Below are positions 42,080 through 52,309 of a stretch of DNA of 64,000 nucleotides, in pieces (within the stretch, counting starts at the first letter, position 1; each line of letters opens with the position of its first letter). The DNA is from Prorocentrum cordatum (Eukaryota > Sar > Dinophyceae > Prorocentrales > Prorocentraceae). The stretch is from positions 160,001 to 224,000 of the forward strand of contig CAUYUJ010016288.1 of NCBI GenBank assembly GCA_963575745.1, given 5' to 3'. The notes beneath the pieces are model-generated. The model saw only the letters and a list, made by a program, of their open reading frames with translations. It made no database searches and was not told the DNA's origin. The translations under genes were made by a program, and so were the position numbers.

Positions 42080-42514
42080 CAACCTGGTTACCGCCGGGAG
42101 CCTCGTAGAGCTCTTTTCTCGCGCAGCGCTGCTCGGAACACATGGAAGGAGCTCCATCAAGCGATAACTCGAAAGATCGAAAAAAATCTTGGTTATCATC
42201 GAAAGTTGGTTCCTTCAAGTGTTTTGATAGTAATACTGCAGCTACGGACCTGGAAATTTCACTGGCAGACGCGGCACAACCCACTACAGGTGCGAAAAAT
42301 ACCGGTCCTTGAGACGAATTTTCAAATATCTCACAATGTTAGCCCAACCGGGCCAAAGTTCACACATTGTCCGTCGGGGCCGGATCGGCCAACTAGCTGC
42401 AGCCCGCGCCAGTATTTCTCTAGCTCGTCGATGTCGAAGAGCTCTACTAGGTACAGGTCAAAAGTTCCCACAACTTCCGTCGAGATTTTGGCAACTAGCC
42501 CCCCAGCGCGCCGG
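42080..42514. repeat. Short-type satellite unit
   Basis: Starts with the right dyad half, then CTCTTTTCTCGCGCAGCGCT, a GTTGGTTCCTTCAAGTG region, CAGACGCGGCACAACCCAC and TTGTCCGTCGGGGCCGGATC. Homologous to 9770-9994 and 35631-35838. Confidence 0.78.
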
Positions 42515-42640
42515 AACTGGCGCCGGCGGTGAACCGTCAACCTGGTCGCCGCCGGGAACCTCGTAGAGCTCCTCGCACTGGGAGCCGGCGGTAAGCCGTC
42601 AACCAGGTTACTGCCGGGAGCCCGTAGTGCTCTATTCTCG
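42515..42640. repeat. Two adjacent empty insertion dyads
   Basis: The first dyad is 42515-42575 (GGCGCCGGCGGTGAACC / GGTCGCCGCCGGGA) and the second is 42577-42640 (GAGCCGGCGGTAAGCC / GGTTACTGCCGGGA). They are immediately adjacent, without a satellite unit between them, so they are a tandem duplication or the result of a unit deletion. Confidence 0.8.
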
Positions 42641-42699
42641 CGCAGCGCTGCTCGGAACACACGGAGGAAGCTTTCTCAAGCATAAGCTGAAAAACTCAG

Positions 42700-42749
<50 letters not shown>

Positions 42750-42760
42750 ATACATATAAT

Positions 42761-42803
<43 letters not shown>

Positions 42804-43162
42804 AATATATATAATATATAACAACAAAAAAAAATCCAGATTCCATCCGAAGCCGGCGCCCCAAAATGTTCCGATAGCAATACTGCAGCTGCGGGCCTGA
42901 GAATTTCACAGGCAGACGCGGCATAACCCACTACAGGTGCGAAAAATACCAGCTCTCAAACGAATGTTCACTTGGTAGCGCCCCAAACCCGGAGAGCAAA
43001 GAGGCACTCACATCGGAAAGCTTTCCTGATCACCCAAAAGCTCTAAGAAGCTCTCCTGAAGCGCTTCTGAAGCGCTGCCAGGGACGCTTCCACCCGTGCC
43101 TGCACGCGCGCAGACACGCGTGGACGCGTGCCGGAACCGCTCCCGGACCAGCTGCCGGCTCA
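42641..43162. repeat. Short-type unit with (GA)n and (TA)n, then unique GC-rich tail
   Basis: (GA)n at about 42705-42746 and (TA)n at 42750-42820 are inserted in a short unit whose homologous text resumes at 42855 (CGATAGCAATACTGCAG). 42975-43162 is unlike other units; it holds an AAGCTCTAAGAAGCTCTCCT repeat and a CACGCGCGCAGACACGCG segment. Confidence 0.75.
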
Positions 43163-43227
43163 AACTGGGCGCCTGCGGTAGACCGTCAACCTTGGTTTCC
43201 GCCGGGAGACTCGTAGAGTTTCCTTGC
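43163..43227. repeat. Empty insertion dyad
   Basis: AACTGGGCGCCTGCGGTAGA with spacer CGTCAACCTT and right arm GGTTTCCGCCGGGAGA. Slightly diverged but uninterrupted. Confidence 0.8.
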
Positions 43228-44565
43228 CATGCATCATCTCCAAAGAATTAGCAGAGAACGAGTAGTGTTTCAGCCCGAGCGATGATAGCAGACTGATTTC
43301 AGGCGTCTAGATACATTTGACTAGCGCCCCTGACGATTCCCCTCCCATTGCTGTGCTGCACAGCTGCAGCTTATCTGCAGCACGAGAAAACCAAGGAAAT
43401 CAATACCATCTCCAAAATTAGCAGAGTACAAATAATTCTTCAGCCCGAGCGATGATCGCAGACTGAGATCAGCCGTTTAGATACTTTCAAATAGAGCGCC
43501 TGATGATTATCTTCCGATTGCTGTGCCTAAGAGCTCTGGAGCCCATCTGCAGCTCGAGGTAAGTCAAGAAAACCAATTCCATCACCAGATGAATAGCAGA
43601 GTATTACTAGTTGTTCGGCTTCTCCGCTCATAACAGACCAATCCAAGCGCCTAGATACTTGAGACTAGCGCGCCTGAATTTCTTGTAGTTTACGAATGGC
43701 TTCGCGAACCTAGCTCAGTAGCAGACCGAGTTCAGACCTCTAGATGCGTCAGGCGAACGAGCTTGATGATTATGAATCGATTACGTGTGCGTACCAGCTC
43801 TGTAGCTATCCTGCAGATCGAGTCCAGTACAGAAAACCAGCAGCGCATGTCAAGATAATTGGTAGAATACGAATAGTTTTGCGGACCTCGCTCGCTTAGC
43901 AGACCGAGTCCAGACCTCTAGATGCTTCGGCGATTACGCGTGCGCACCAGCTGTGTAGCTCTCCTACAGCTCGAGTTAAGTATAGAAAACCGACAGCACA
44001 TGCCAAAAAAATCTGTAGAACACGAATAGTCTCGCGGACCGAGCTCGAGTAGCAGACCGAGTTCAGACCTCTAGATGCTGCGGACGAACGCGCCCATGAT
44101 TCTGGATCGGTTAGTTGTGCGTGCCAGCTCTGTAGCTACAGCTCGAGTGAAGTTCGGGAAACCGCAGGCATGTCAAAGAAATCGCTACAATACGAATAGC
44201 TTCGCGGAAGTAGCAGACCGAGTTCAGACCTTTAGATGCTTCAGACGCGCCCGATGATTCTGGATCGATTACGTGTGCGCACCAGCTCTGTAGCTCTCCT
44301 ACAGCTCCATTTAACTACAGAAAACTGACAGCACCCGGCAAGATGACTCGAAAGAGCCGATCCCGCCCGGACGCTTCATGAAAGTAATAGGTACCCGATC
44401 GAGCTGAGATTGAAATGGCGAGCGGGGATAAGATCGAATATTACGGCAAGGAAAAAGTAGCGCTCAAACGAATTGTTAAATTCCGAGAACATAATTTTCA
44501 ACCGAGGGTGAGTCAGCAAAAGGTCCGCCGAGATCTCTTGCCAACTAGCCCTCCAGCGCCCCGGA
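43228..44565. repeat. Higher-order satellite unit F
   Basis: Diverged monomers from 43228 to about 43700, then several copies of the usually terminal variant monomer (GATTACGTGTGCGTACCAG type) at about 43680-44340, which in other units occurs once. The tail (GAGATTGAAATGGCGAGCGG) precedes the degenerate dyad at 44566. Confidence 0.8.
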
Positions 44566-44630
44566 ATTACAGGGCGCCGGCGGTAAAGCGTCAACCTTTC
44601 GAACCGCCGGACTCGTTGAGCTTCCTGACA
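44566..44630. repeat. Degenerate empty insertion dyad
   Basis: GGGCGCCGGCGGTAAAGC, spacer GTCAACCTTTC, then GAACCGCCGGACTCGTTGAG. The right arm has lost the TTA. Confidence 0.65.
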
Positions 44631-45254
44631 GTACAATGTGGGAAATTGCAGAGAACGAATAGTGTTTCAGCCAAAGCGATTTGAGACCTCTCGATGCAAC
44701 AGCCGAAAGCCCCCGATGTCTCTGGATTGCATTCTTTACGAGCTCTCAAGCTGCGAATTAACTCCTGTCATTACAAGCACAGCCCGAGTTAAGTGCAGAA
44801 CAGCACAGAATGACTCAATGACTCGAACAATACAGGAGCTTCGCGGACTAGTTAGCTCTCGATTCGACAGGTGGACGCGTCTGATGTCTTCAAATCGATT
44901 CCTGCAAACACGAGCACTGTACCCCCTCGTTCGTTAAATCCAGAGGTCTAAACGCGGTCTGCTAGCCGGGCTAGATCCAAACCTATTCATATTATTCGAG
45001 TTATCTTGACAGACGCTCTCGGATCTCTGTACTTAACTCGAGCTACAGGACAGCTGCAGAGCTAATACGTACAGAATCTGATTGACAATTATCAGTAGTC
45101 GTTGTCTGTTGAATCTGAATTCGATCTGTACTGTCCTGACTAGGTCCGCGAAACTACTCGTATTGTTCCCGGAGAGCTCGCTGAGAGCTAGAGGGTGTAA
45201 GATAAGAAGCCGGTGGGTTGGTGGTGCCCGCCAGGAACCCACTTACAAACGTCC
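44631..45254. repeat. Eroded satellite with an inverted segment
   Basis: Fragments of variant monomers in forward orientation up to about 44930. From 44940 to 45190 the anchor and CTCGAGCT text are reversed (GAGGTCTAAACGCGGTCTGC, TAACTCGAGCTAC), ending before the next forward dyad. Confidence 0.65.
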
Positions 45255-45312
45255 AACTGGGCGCCGGCGGTAAACCGTCAACCTGGTTACCGCCGGGGAC
45301 CTCGTAGAGCTC
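45255..45312. repeat. Empty insertion dyad
   Basis: GGCGCCGGCGGTAAACC, spacer GTCAACCT, GGTTACCGCCGGGGAC. The arms are near perfect. Confidence 0.85.
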
Positions 45313-46105
45313 CGGTGTCGTCGGAGGGCTTCTGGCGCGCAATAGCGAGGATGCGCGCGTGGAGTCCCACCAGCCCTTTAAGGCGTAGGTGGCTGGGAGG
45401 GAGGGAGCAAGTGGCTGGGAGGGAGGGAACAAGCTCCATCCCGGCTTTTCCTCCCTGTTTCCCTTCCCTGCTACCTTCCCTCTCTGTCTCCCTCAGACAT
45501 GTCTATACAGACGCAGTTTTTCAGTTCTCACTCCCAGCGAAGCTATTCATATGAAGTCTCGCGCTCTCAGTGAGAGCGCGAGACCATTCTGCGTCGACAA
45601 AAATGCACCAGAACTCTCTAGGTCACCCATAGATCGATATAAATTAGAAAAAAAATCATCCGACACAAAAAATACAAAATTGTACAAATCGATATTTTTC
45701 ATTGATTTTGAAAATTCTAATCAATTTGGGCACTCTCGAGGCTTCCATTCGATGTCTCGCGTGTCGCTACTTCGATTGGAATGTACCTGGCATGCATAGC
45801 ATGCACTCAGCTCGAGTTATCATCGAAACATCGTTCGCAACACGCATACATAGAGACAGTATTTCGAGCATAACTCCTGACTCAGCCATTTCTAGGAACT
45901 CTCGAGCTTCCAGTGTGACGCGCCAGATCATTCTGCATCGACTGGTGTGCGTGAGAGGTCTGTAGCTTGCTGACAGCTCGAGTTAAGTAGAGCCAACCAC
46001 CGTCACCTGCCAAACTGCACTGCAGGCAAAGTCGGTTCCTGCAAGTCTTTTGACAGTAATATTGCCTCTAGAGCCCTGAAAATTTTACCAGCAGGTGCGC
46101 CATAG
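45313..46105. other. Unit remnant, palindrome and AT-rich sequence up to the gap
   Basis: Contains GGAGGGAG purine repeats at 45390-45430, a perfect palindrome (45556-45584), AT-rich text with two decayed monomer pieces, and the start of a short-type unit (AAAGTCGGTTCCTGCAAGTC at 46029), cut off by the gap. No gene seen. Confidence 0.6.
45556..45584. repeat. Perfect 29-bp palindrome
   Basis: GTCTCGCGCTCTCA, one central G, then TGAGAGCGCGAGAC. Fourteen-base arms without mismatch. Confidence 0.95.
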
Positions 46106-46205
46106 NNNNNNNNNNNNNNNNNNNNNNNNNNNNNNNNNNNNNNNNNNNNNNNNNNNNNNNNNNNNNNNNNNNNNNNNNNNNNNNNNNNNNNNNNNNNNNN
46201 NNNNN
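46106..46205. other. Assembly gap (100 N)
   Basis: Exactly 100 undetermined bases, a conventional placeholder for a gap of unknown size. It separates the satellite array from the GC-rich minisatellite, so linkage and distance are not proven. Confidence 0.99.
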
Positions 46206-48645
46206 TCCCCAGCGCCCCCAAGTGGCGCCTCCCCAACCGCGCCCAGTGCCCCCTCCGCCCCGACGATTTTATTCTTTTGCAAAGGGTGTCTAGAGCTCCG
46301 ACCATTTATTTCGGCGTCGTCGTCGCTCCCCCCCAGCTGCCTTGTGCCCTTCATGTGTTGCTATATGTGTCGCTGTGTGCCTCGTGCCCTCCATGTGCCG
46401 CTATATGTGTCGCTGTGTGTCGCTATGCGTCTCCATGTATGCGTCGCTATGTGTCGCTGTGTGCCGCTATGCGTCGATGGGTGTGTGTGTCGATATATGT
46501 CTCTATATGTCGATCTGTGTCGACATGCGTCGCTATGCGTCGCTCCCCAGCACCCCAGCGCACCGCCCCCTCCGCCCCGACGACTTTATTTCGGCGTCGT
46601 CGTCGCTCCCCCCCCCCCTCTCCCTCTCCTCAGCAGCCCAGCGCGCTGCCCCCTCCGCCCCGACCACTTTATTTCGGCGTTGTGTCGACATGTGTCGCTA
46701 TGTGTCGCTCCCCAGCACCCCAGCGCACCGCCCCCTCCGCCCCGACCGCTTTATTTCGGCGTCGTCGTCCCCCCCCCCCCCCCAACCCACCTCTCCCTCT
46801 CCTCAGCAGCCCGGCGCGCGCCGCCCTCCGCCCCGACAATTTATTTCGGCGCTGTGTCGACATGCGTCGCTAGGCGTCGCTCTAGCACCAGGCGCACCGC
46901 CCACGCCGCCCGACACGTTAATTTTCGGCGTCGTCGTCGCCCCCACCCCCCCTCTCCCTCTCCTCAGCAGCCCAGCGCGCTCCCCCCTCCGCCCCGACCA
47001 CTTGATTTCGGCGTCGTCGTCGCCCTTCCCCGGCCCTTTTCCCCAGCAGCCCAGCGCACCGCCCTTTCCGCCCCGACCACTTTATTTCGGCGTCGTCGTC
47101 GCCTTATTTCGGCGTTGCGTCGACATTTGTCGCTTTCCCCAGCAGCCCAGCGCGCCGCCCTCTCCGCCCCGACGACTTTATTTCGGCGTCGTCGTCGCCC
47201 TATTTCGGCGTTGCGTCGACATGCGTCGCTATGCGTCGCTCCCTGGCACCCCCATGCAACCCGCCCCCTCCGCCCGACGACCTTTATTTCGCGTCCCGTC
47301 GTCGCCCCCCTTCCCCCCCCCCCCCCCCTCTCCCTCTCCTCAGCAGCCCAGCGCGCTGCCCCCTCCGCCCGACCACTTTATTTCGGCGTCGTCGTCGCTC
47401 CTCCCCCTGTCCTTTTACCCAGCAGCCCACGCGCCGCCCTCTCCGTCCCGACCCACTTTATTTCGCGTCGACGTCGCCCCAACCCCCCCCCCCCTCCTCC
47501 CCTAGCAGGCCCAGCGCGCTGCCCCCTCCGCCCCGACCACTTTATTTCGGCGTCGTCGTCGCCCCCCCTGGTCCTATTCCCCAGCAGCCCAGCCCAGCGC
47601 ACCGCCCCCTCCGCCCCGACCATGTTATTCTCTTGCACAGGGTGTCTAGAGCTCCGACCCATTTCCCGTCCCCCCCCCCCCCCCCGCTGTCCTCAGCGCC
47701 AGAGTGGGGCCCCCGCGCCGTGGCTCTCTGCCCCAAGCCCCCCGCGTCCCCAGCGCCCCAGCGGGGGCCCCGCCCACTGCCCCCTCCGCCACGAACGCTT
47801 TATCCCGCGTCGCCCCCCCCCCGCCCCCCCGCGTCCCCAGCGCCAGTGTGAGGCCCCCGCGCCGTGGCTTTCCGCCCCGAGCCCACCGCGTCCCCAGCGC
47901 CCCAGCGGGGGCCACGCCCACTGCCCCCTCCGCCACGAACCCTTTATCCCGCGTCGCACCTCCCCCCCCCGCCCCCGCGTCCCCAGCGCCAGTGTGGGGC
48001 CCCCGCGCCGTGGCTCCGTGCCCCAAGCGCCACCGCGTCCCCAGCGCCCCAGCGGGGCCCCCGCCCACTGCCCCCTCCGACACGAACGCTGTATTACGCG
48101 TCGCACCCCCCCCGTCCGCGCCCCCAGCGCCAGAGTGGGACCCCCGCGCCGTGGTTCTCCGCCCCGAGCCCCCCCGCGTCCCCAGCGCCCCAGCGGGGGC
48201 CACGCCCACTGCCCCTTCCGCCACTAACGCTTCATCCCGCGTCGCGCCGCACACCACCTCCCCTACCTCCCTCCCCGCGTCCCCAGCGCCCCAGTGGGGG
48301 CTCCGCCCCGTGCCCCCTCCGCCCCGACAATTTTATTCCGCGTCGCGACGCACGCCACCTCCCACCTTCCCCCCTTTCCCCAGCGCCCCAGTTGGACCCC
48401 CGCCCCGTGGCCCTCTGCCCCAAGCCCCGCCCAGTGCCCCCTCCGCCCCGACAGTTTATTCCGCGTCGCGGCATACACCCCCCCCCCTCCTCTCCGCGCC
48501 CCCAGCGCCCCAGTGGGACCTCCGCCCCGTGCTCCCTCCGCTCCGAGCACTTTATTCCGCGTCGCGACGCACGCCGCCTCCCCCACCATCCCCACCTGGG
48601 ACTTGGGCGCCGTTGCTGGGCCCCAGAGGGCGATGCCTTGCCCCC
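46206..48645. repeat. GC-rich minisatellite, two sub-families
   Basis: 46206-47690: units of about 80-100 bp around CCGCCCCGACNACTTTATTTC plus GGCGTCGTCGTCGC and a C-run; a TGTGTCGCTA-rich stretch interrupts at 46345-46545. 47690-48645: units of about 110-120 bp around CCCCAGCGCCCCAG, CCCCCTCCGCC and TTTATTCCGCGTCGC. Long open frames on both strands (up to 710 codons) are periodic Pro/Arg/Ala or Gly/Arg text and are not genes. Confidence 0.9.
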
Positions 48646-48647
48646 TC

Positions 48648-48715
48648 TTCCCCCTCTCCTCCTCCACCTCCTCCTCCTCCTCCTCCTCCGCCTCCTCCTC
48701 CTCCTCCCCCTTCCT
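48648..48715. repeat. (CCT)n tract
   Basis: CTCCTCCTCC repeats with few interruptions, at the edge of the minisatellite. Confidence 0.93.
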
Positions 48716-48719
48716 TTTT

Positions 48720-49200
48720 TGTGCAAGGGCTATGGCACACGTGCCACTTGTTTTCGCGCTTGCATGTGCTTGCACATTGCATGTGCAGCGGCCCGCGTAA
48801 ACGTCACGTAAGCGTGTAAGTTCTGCGCGCGCATTCCAGGATAACGCAAGATGGAATGCTAAAACGAACCAGGAGGTCTCCGAGCACCCGAAGAGGACCC
48901 CCTAATCATGGCAGATGGGATAACACGCATTATTTTCCCTTGGAGCACCGATGGGCGGTCCAAACGGGGAGAACACAGTATTCGGGCAGCGGCCGGTCCA
49001 AACGGGGAACACAACGCGCACTCATTTCCCTCTGAGCACCAAACGTGGAAAACGCGACATTCGGGCAGCGGACGACCTAAACGGGGGAAACACACGGTTC
49101 TGGACTACGGGGGGTCCGAGCGGTTCAAAGCACATCGATGCAAAGGACATGTTTTTTCGCGCCATCATGCGCGTGGAAGTTGCATATGGAGCGGTCTCCC
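48720..49200. other. No gene seen; short direct repeats
   Basis: Contains loose repeats of GGTCCAAACGGGGA with GGGCAGCGG (48958-49095). Nothing recognisable is encoded. Confidence 0.4.
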
Positions 49201-49201
49201 A

Positions 49202-49480
49202 CAAGAGGGGGAGGAGGAAATGGAGGAGGAGGAGGAGGAGGAGGAGGAGGAGGAGGAAGAGGACGAGGACGAGGACGACGACGAGGACGAGGAGGAGGAG
49301 GAGGAGGAGGAGGAGGAGGAAAAGGAGGAGGTAGAGGAGGAGGAGGACATGGAGGAGAAGGAGGAGGAGGAGGAAGAGGGAGGGAGTGAGGCAGGGAGGG
49401 AGGGAGAGAGTTAGGACGAGAGAGAGAGGGGGAGAGAAAGAGAGAGAGAGAGAGAGAGAGCGAGACAGAGAGATGGAGCG
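49202..49480. repeat. (GGA)n purine tract followed by (GA)n
   Basis: GAGGAGGAGGAGG repeats from 49202 to 49380, a short GGGAGGGAG part, then GAGAGAGA to 49480. The poly-Glu, poly-Gly and poly-Ser/Pro/Leu frames are artefacts. Confidence 0.95.
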
Positions 49481-49849
49481 GGAGAGGCGCGGTGCGCTCC
49501 AAGCTGCGCGCCCAGTCCGCCAGATCGGCGGCCTCGATGTGCTGGGGGTCTCGCCCCTGACGTCAGGGGTGGACAGGCTCAGGCCTGGCATCGCTCGGAC
49601 GTGTGCATTTTTTCTCGGCGAGGACCATCCAGGACCATCCTGGACCGTCGAGCCAAACAAATACGCACAAAACCGAAAAATGCACGGGAAATGGACGTCC
49701 GAGCGATGGCGAGCAGGGGGGGGGTCGAGGTTTTGGGGGGTCAGCGGGCTCCAGCCTCGGGATGCCCTCCCGCCGCGCCTCTCCGAGGGGCTTCCGGGGG
49801 TACCCTGATCGTGCCGAACGGCCGCTGGAGAGTTGGCAACGGTTGGGTT

Positions 49850-49930
49850 CCTCCTCGGTTTTCGTTTTTCCTCGGTTTGGGTTTTTTCTCGGTTTGGGTT
49901 TTTCCTCGGTTTGGGGTTTTCCTTGGTTAG
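49850..49930. repeat. 17-20-bp G/T tandem repeat
   Basis: CTCGGTTTGGGTTTTTC and variants occur four to five times in tandem. One strand is G/T-rich. It does not match the TTTAGGG telomere repeat. Confidence 0.85.
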
Positions 49931-49969
49931 GGGGGGGTCTCAACGTTTGGGGGGGATAGGCTTTGGAGG

Positions 49970-50090
49970 GGGTGCATCGACCCCCAATCGCCCATGGATC
50001 GCCGACCCTCGCCGCCCGGGAGCGTGCGTATTCGCCCTAGCGGGGCGTGTCGCCCACCTATCGGCGATGTATCGCCGATCCCAGCTCGAT
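49970..50090 (+). repeat. Dispersed repeat, copy 1
   Basis: Shares order and phrases with 58325-58470: GTGCATCGACCCCC, ATGGATCGCCGA, GCCGCCCGGGA, GTGTCGCC and a perfect dyad ATCGGCGAT-GT-ATCGCCGAT at 50060-50079. Two related copies 8 kb apart indicate an interspersed repeat. Confidence 0.7.
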
Positions 50091-50275
50091 GTACTCCAGA
50101 TTTCGTAATAAAGGGAGGGGGGTCTCATTTCGGGGGGGGTCTCTTCCAGGCTATCTTGGAGTGCCTGGGGGGGTCTGGGGACGATGTTTTGGAGGGTTCT
50201 CCCACGGGGGAGGTCTGAAATGGCTTGTCTTGGAGGGTCCAGACCCCGTCCCTTTTATTACGAAATCTGGAGTAC
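50091..50275. mobile_element. Fold-back element with ~35-bp terminal inverted repeats
   Basis: GTACTCCAGATTTCGTAATA at the left is mirrored by TATTACGAAATCTGGAGTAC at the right; the next 15 bases also pair with two mismatches. The interior is about 115 bp, G-rich, non-coding. No target duplication is evident. It may be a MITE-like element or a palindrome-forming repeat. Confidence 0.7.
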
Positions 50276-50279
50276 TGTT

Positions 50280-51100
50280 CCCCTGAGCCGGTCCCAATCT
50301 GGCGTTGCCCTTGCACTTGAGCAGAAACGTGTTGGTGGCCGTCTGGCGCTGCGGAAACAAAGTGTTGGAAGAGTCCTTCAGATGGAGGACCAGCGAATGA
50401 CGCGCCCAATAGGTGCTTCGAGTGAGCGGGCTGATTCTGCGATTCGTGGGGACCGCGACGATCAAGCCTCTGTGTATTGCGAGCCTTACATGAAGTATCC
50501 AAGTATCCAAACACGATCGGAGAGATAATATGTCGTCACAAGCTCCTCCGTAGTTATTGGCCGCAGACCGCAGTTGCCGAAACCGGGTGTGGTGGGAGGA
50601 AGCGCAGCAATCACAATCATGTTACAAGAGAAATATAGAGGGCCACGTGCCCACGCGGGCACAGGGATATCACATTGACCGCGGGAAGATGTGGTTGTAG
50701 AATTGGAGATGCAAACGAGACTCTTTCGCCACCACAGTTGCCGACTGGTCGAGGTTATGCTCAGATTGCACAGATTCCGATGAATGTTCCCGTTATTCAC
50801 CCAGGCGATCGAGAACACATTCGCGTTGGTGGCAGACGTCTGGCTGCCAAACCGGCGTGGCGCCAATCCTTTCCAAAGCACAACGGGCAATCCAGCGAAC
50901 CGCGGCCTGTTTGCTGTTTGAGCCATCCGGAGGCCTGTATTCTGCTCCAGGCACACGGATGGGGGAGCCCAGGCTGACAAGTGCTCGGCGGTTGCGCAGC
51001 CCGCGCGTTTTTTTTGTTCAGGATTCTCTGGATGGGGCATTATTCCCCCCCCTTGCATCCGCTGGGGGGTTGGGCACGTGCTGTCGGAACGGGTGGAGGG
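50280..51100. other. Mixed sequence without identified gene
   Basis: Open frames exist on both strands; a plus-strand frame (50675-50977) is moderately protein-like, and a long minus frame (50486-51217) includes the poly-Leu artefact of the (GGA)n tract. I recognise no domain. Confidence 0.3.
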
Positions 51101-51104
51101 GGGT

Positions 51105-51158
51105 TGGAGGAGGAGGAGGAGGAGGAGGAGGAGGAGGAGGAGGAGGAGGAGGAGCGGG
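51105..51158. repeat. (GGA)n tract
   Basis: About sixteen near-perfect GGA triplets. Confidence 0.95.
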
Positions 51159-51159
51159 G

Positions 51160-52120
51160 GAGGGATGCGCAAGCTCCGTCGGAAGGTCAGTCGCCCACCC
51201 CGCGAATAATGTCCCACGCAGAGTAGTGGTCCACCTCCAGCAGATGTCCGGATCCACCGCGGCGGTGGGAACGTACATACTCTGGCGGCGCAGGTGGGTC
51301 GCCCGCCCCCTCTGCAGGGCCGCCCGGCTTTTCGATTCTCCGGTTTCGTCGTTCACCGCCGAGGTGGTGGCAGTCGACAGGGTCCTCCGATTCGATGCGA
51401 TTCGATTTCGATGGCTTCCGATGCCGATTCGATTTGACTTCGGACTCCGATGTGGGATCCGATTTCTCAAAGGAGGCCTACTAGCCTGCCGACTTCTGCC
51501 GATTCGACTTTCCCCGACTTGGCTGCCGATTTCCGCCGATCCGATTTATTTCGATCGCCGATCCGACTTATCGATTCGATTCTGGGCTTTCCTGCTCGAT
51601 GAAGTGCTCAATATTCCTGCACAGACGTGTGCGCGCCCCCGGGACGCAGGCGAACTTTGCAGTGCGCTGGGCTTGCTCCCTTTTTGGTGTGTTCCCTCCC
51701 TCTTCTCGCTCTTTGTTCTTGTGCGCTCCACGCTTTCCCGCCACCTGGCCGTTCTCGTCCTTGCTTCCTGGCGGTCTTTCTCGCTGTGCCCATTTCCCAG
51801 GAGTGTTGTTGAAGGTTAGCGCAGCAGTGCCCTTAGCCTCTGGGAAGAACGAGGAGGACAATGATCGATCATCGGCAGGGGCCTGGGGGGAAGCAGGACG
51901 ACAAGATATAGGAAAATGATGCTGGGGGGGGGCAGAGGGAGGGGCAGGGGAGGGCCTTGGAGGGGGATCGGGAGGAGGGATGGCGGGCCGGAGGTGCAGT
52001 TCGCATTCGAGCGCATCAGTGCCCACCTGAAGTTTCTGGACCCCACGGCGGCCCGGGTCAGTCGCGAAAGAGGGGCGAGCTTGGGTAAAGTCTGCAGCGC
52101 CGTCGGGCAAGAAGAGGAGG
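51160..52120. other. Intergenic sequence with GATTCGATT-type repeats
   Basis: Between 51380 and 51600 phrases such as CCGATTCGATT, GCCGATTCCG and ATCGATTCGATT recur as degenerate short repeats. The remainder, to 52120, is GC-rich with no recognised gene. It lies outside the LINE that starts at 52139. Confidence 0.45.
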
Positions 52121-52138
52121 AGGAAGAGGAGGAGCAAG
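52121..52138. repeat. Left copy of probable target-site duplication
   Basis: AGGAAGAGGAGGAGCAAG, matched by AGGAAGAGGAGGAGCAGG at 57085-57102 (17 of 18). Because the sequence is a purine repeat, chance cannot be excluded, but the shared GCA interruption supports a duplication. Confidence 0.65.
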
Positions 52139-52160
52139 TCCGTTGCCATTTTGGCTCAAG
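52139..52160 (+). other. Dinoflagellate spliced-leader relic
   Basis: Matches the 22-nt dinoflagellate spliced leader at 21 of 22 positions; the only difference is GTTGCC for GTAGCC. The last 15 bases, CCATTTTGGCTCAAG, are perfect. It lies directly after the left target duplication, so it is the first sequence of the element. A genomic leader at a retroelement 5' end implies that a trans-spliced RNA was reverse-transcribed. Confidence 0.88.
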
Positions 52161-52309
52161 TGGGAACAGGTCCCATTTTGAGCGGGCAGCTCTCCATCCG
52201 AGCGATCCAGCGTGTCGTGCGCTGGCGGCACCCCAGTTTGCCTGACTCTTGCTCTGCTGTGAATTATTTTGACTCTTGGGTGCCAACACAGATTCTGTGT
52301 CGGCGCAGC

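Noticed and set aside
41684-42532. 282-codon plus-strand ORF
   Set aside because: It spans the end of insertion NA, the right dyad half and satellite sequence, so it crosses unrelated units and is probably incidental.
46095-48227. Long open frames (up to 710 codons) on plus and minus strands in the GC-rich minisatellite
   Set aside because: They are periodic translations of the repeat unit, open on several frames at once; one also runs through the N gap.
49022-49660. Leu-rich and Ser-rich minus-strand ORFs suggestive of membrane proteins
   Set aside because: Artefacts of the (GGA)n and (GA)n tracts.
49850-49930. TTTGGG-rich tandem repeat as telomere
   Set aside because: Unit is CTCGGTTTGGGTTTTTC-like and not TTTAGGG; short and internal.
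52171-52190. Second spliced-leader copy (CCCATTTTGAGC) just after the first
   Set aside because: Lacks the GGCTCAAG end and is too short a match.
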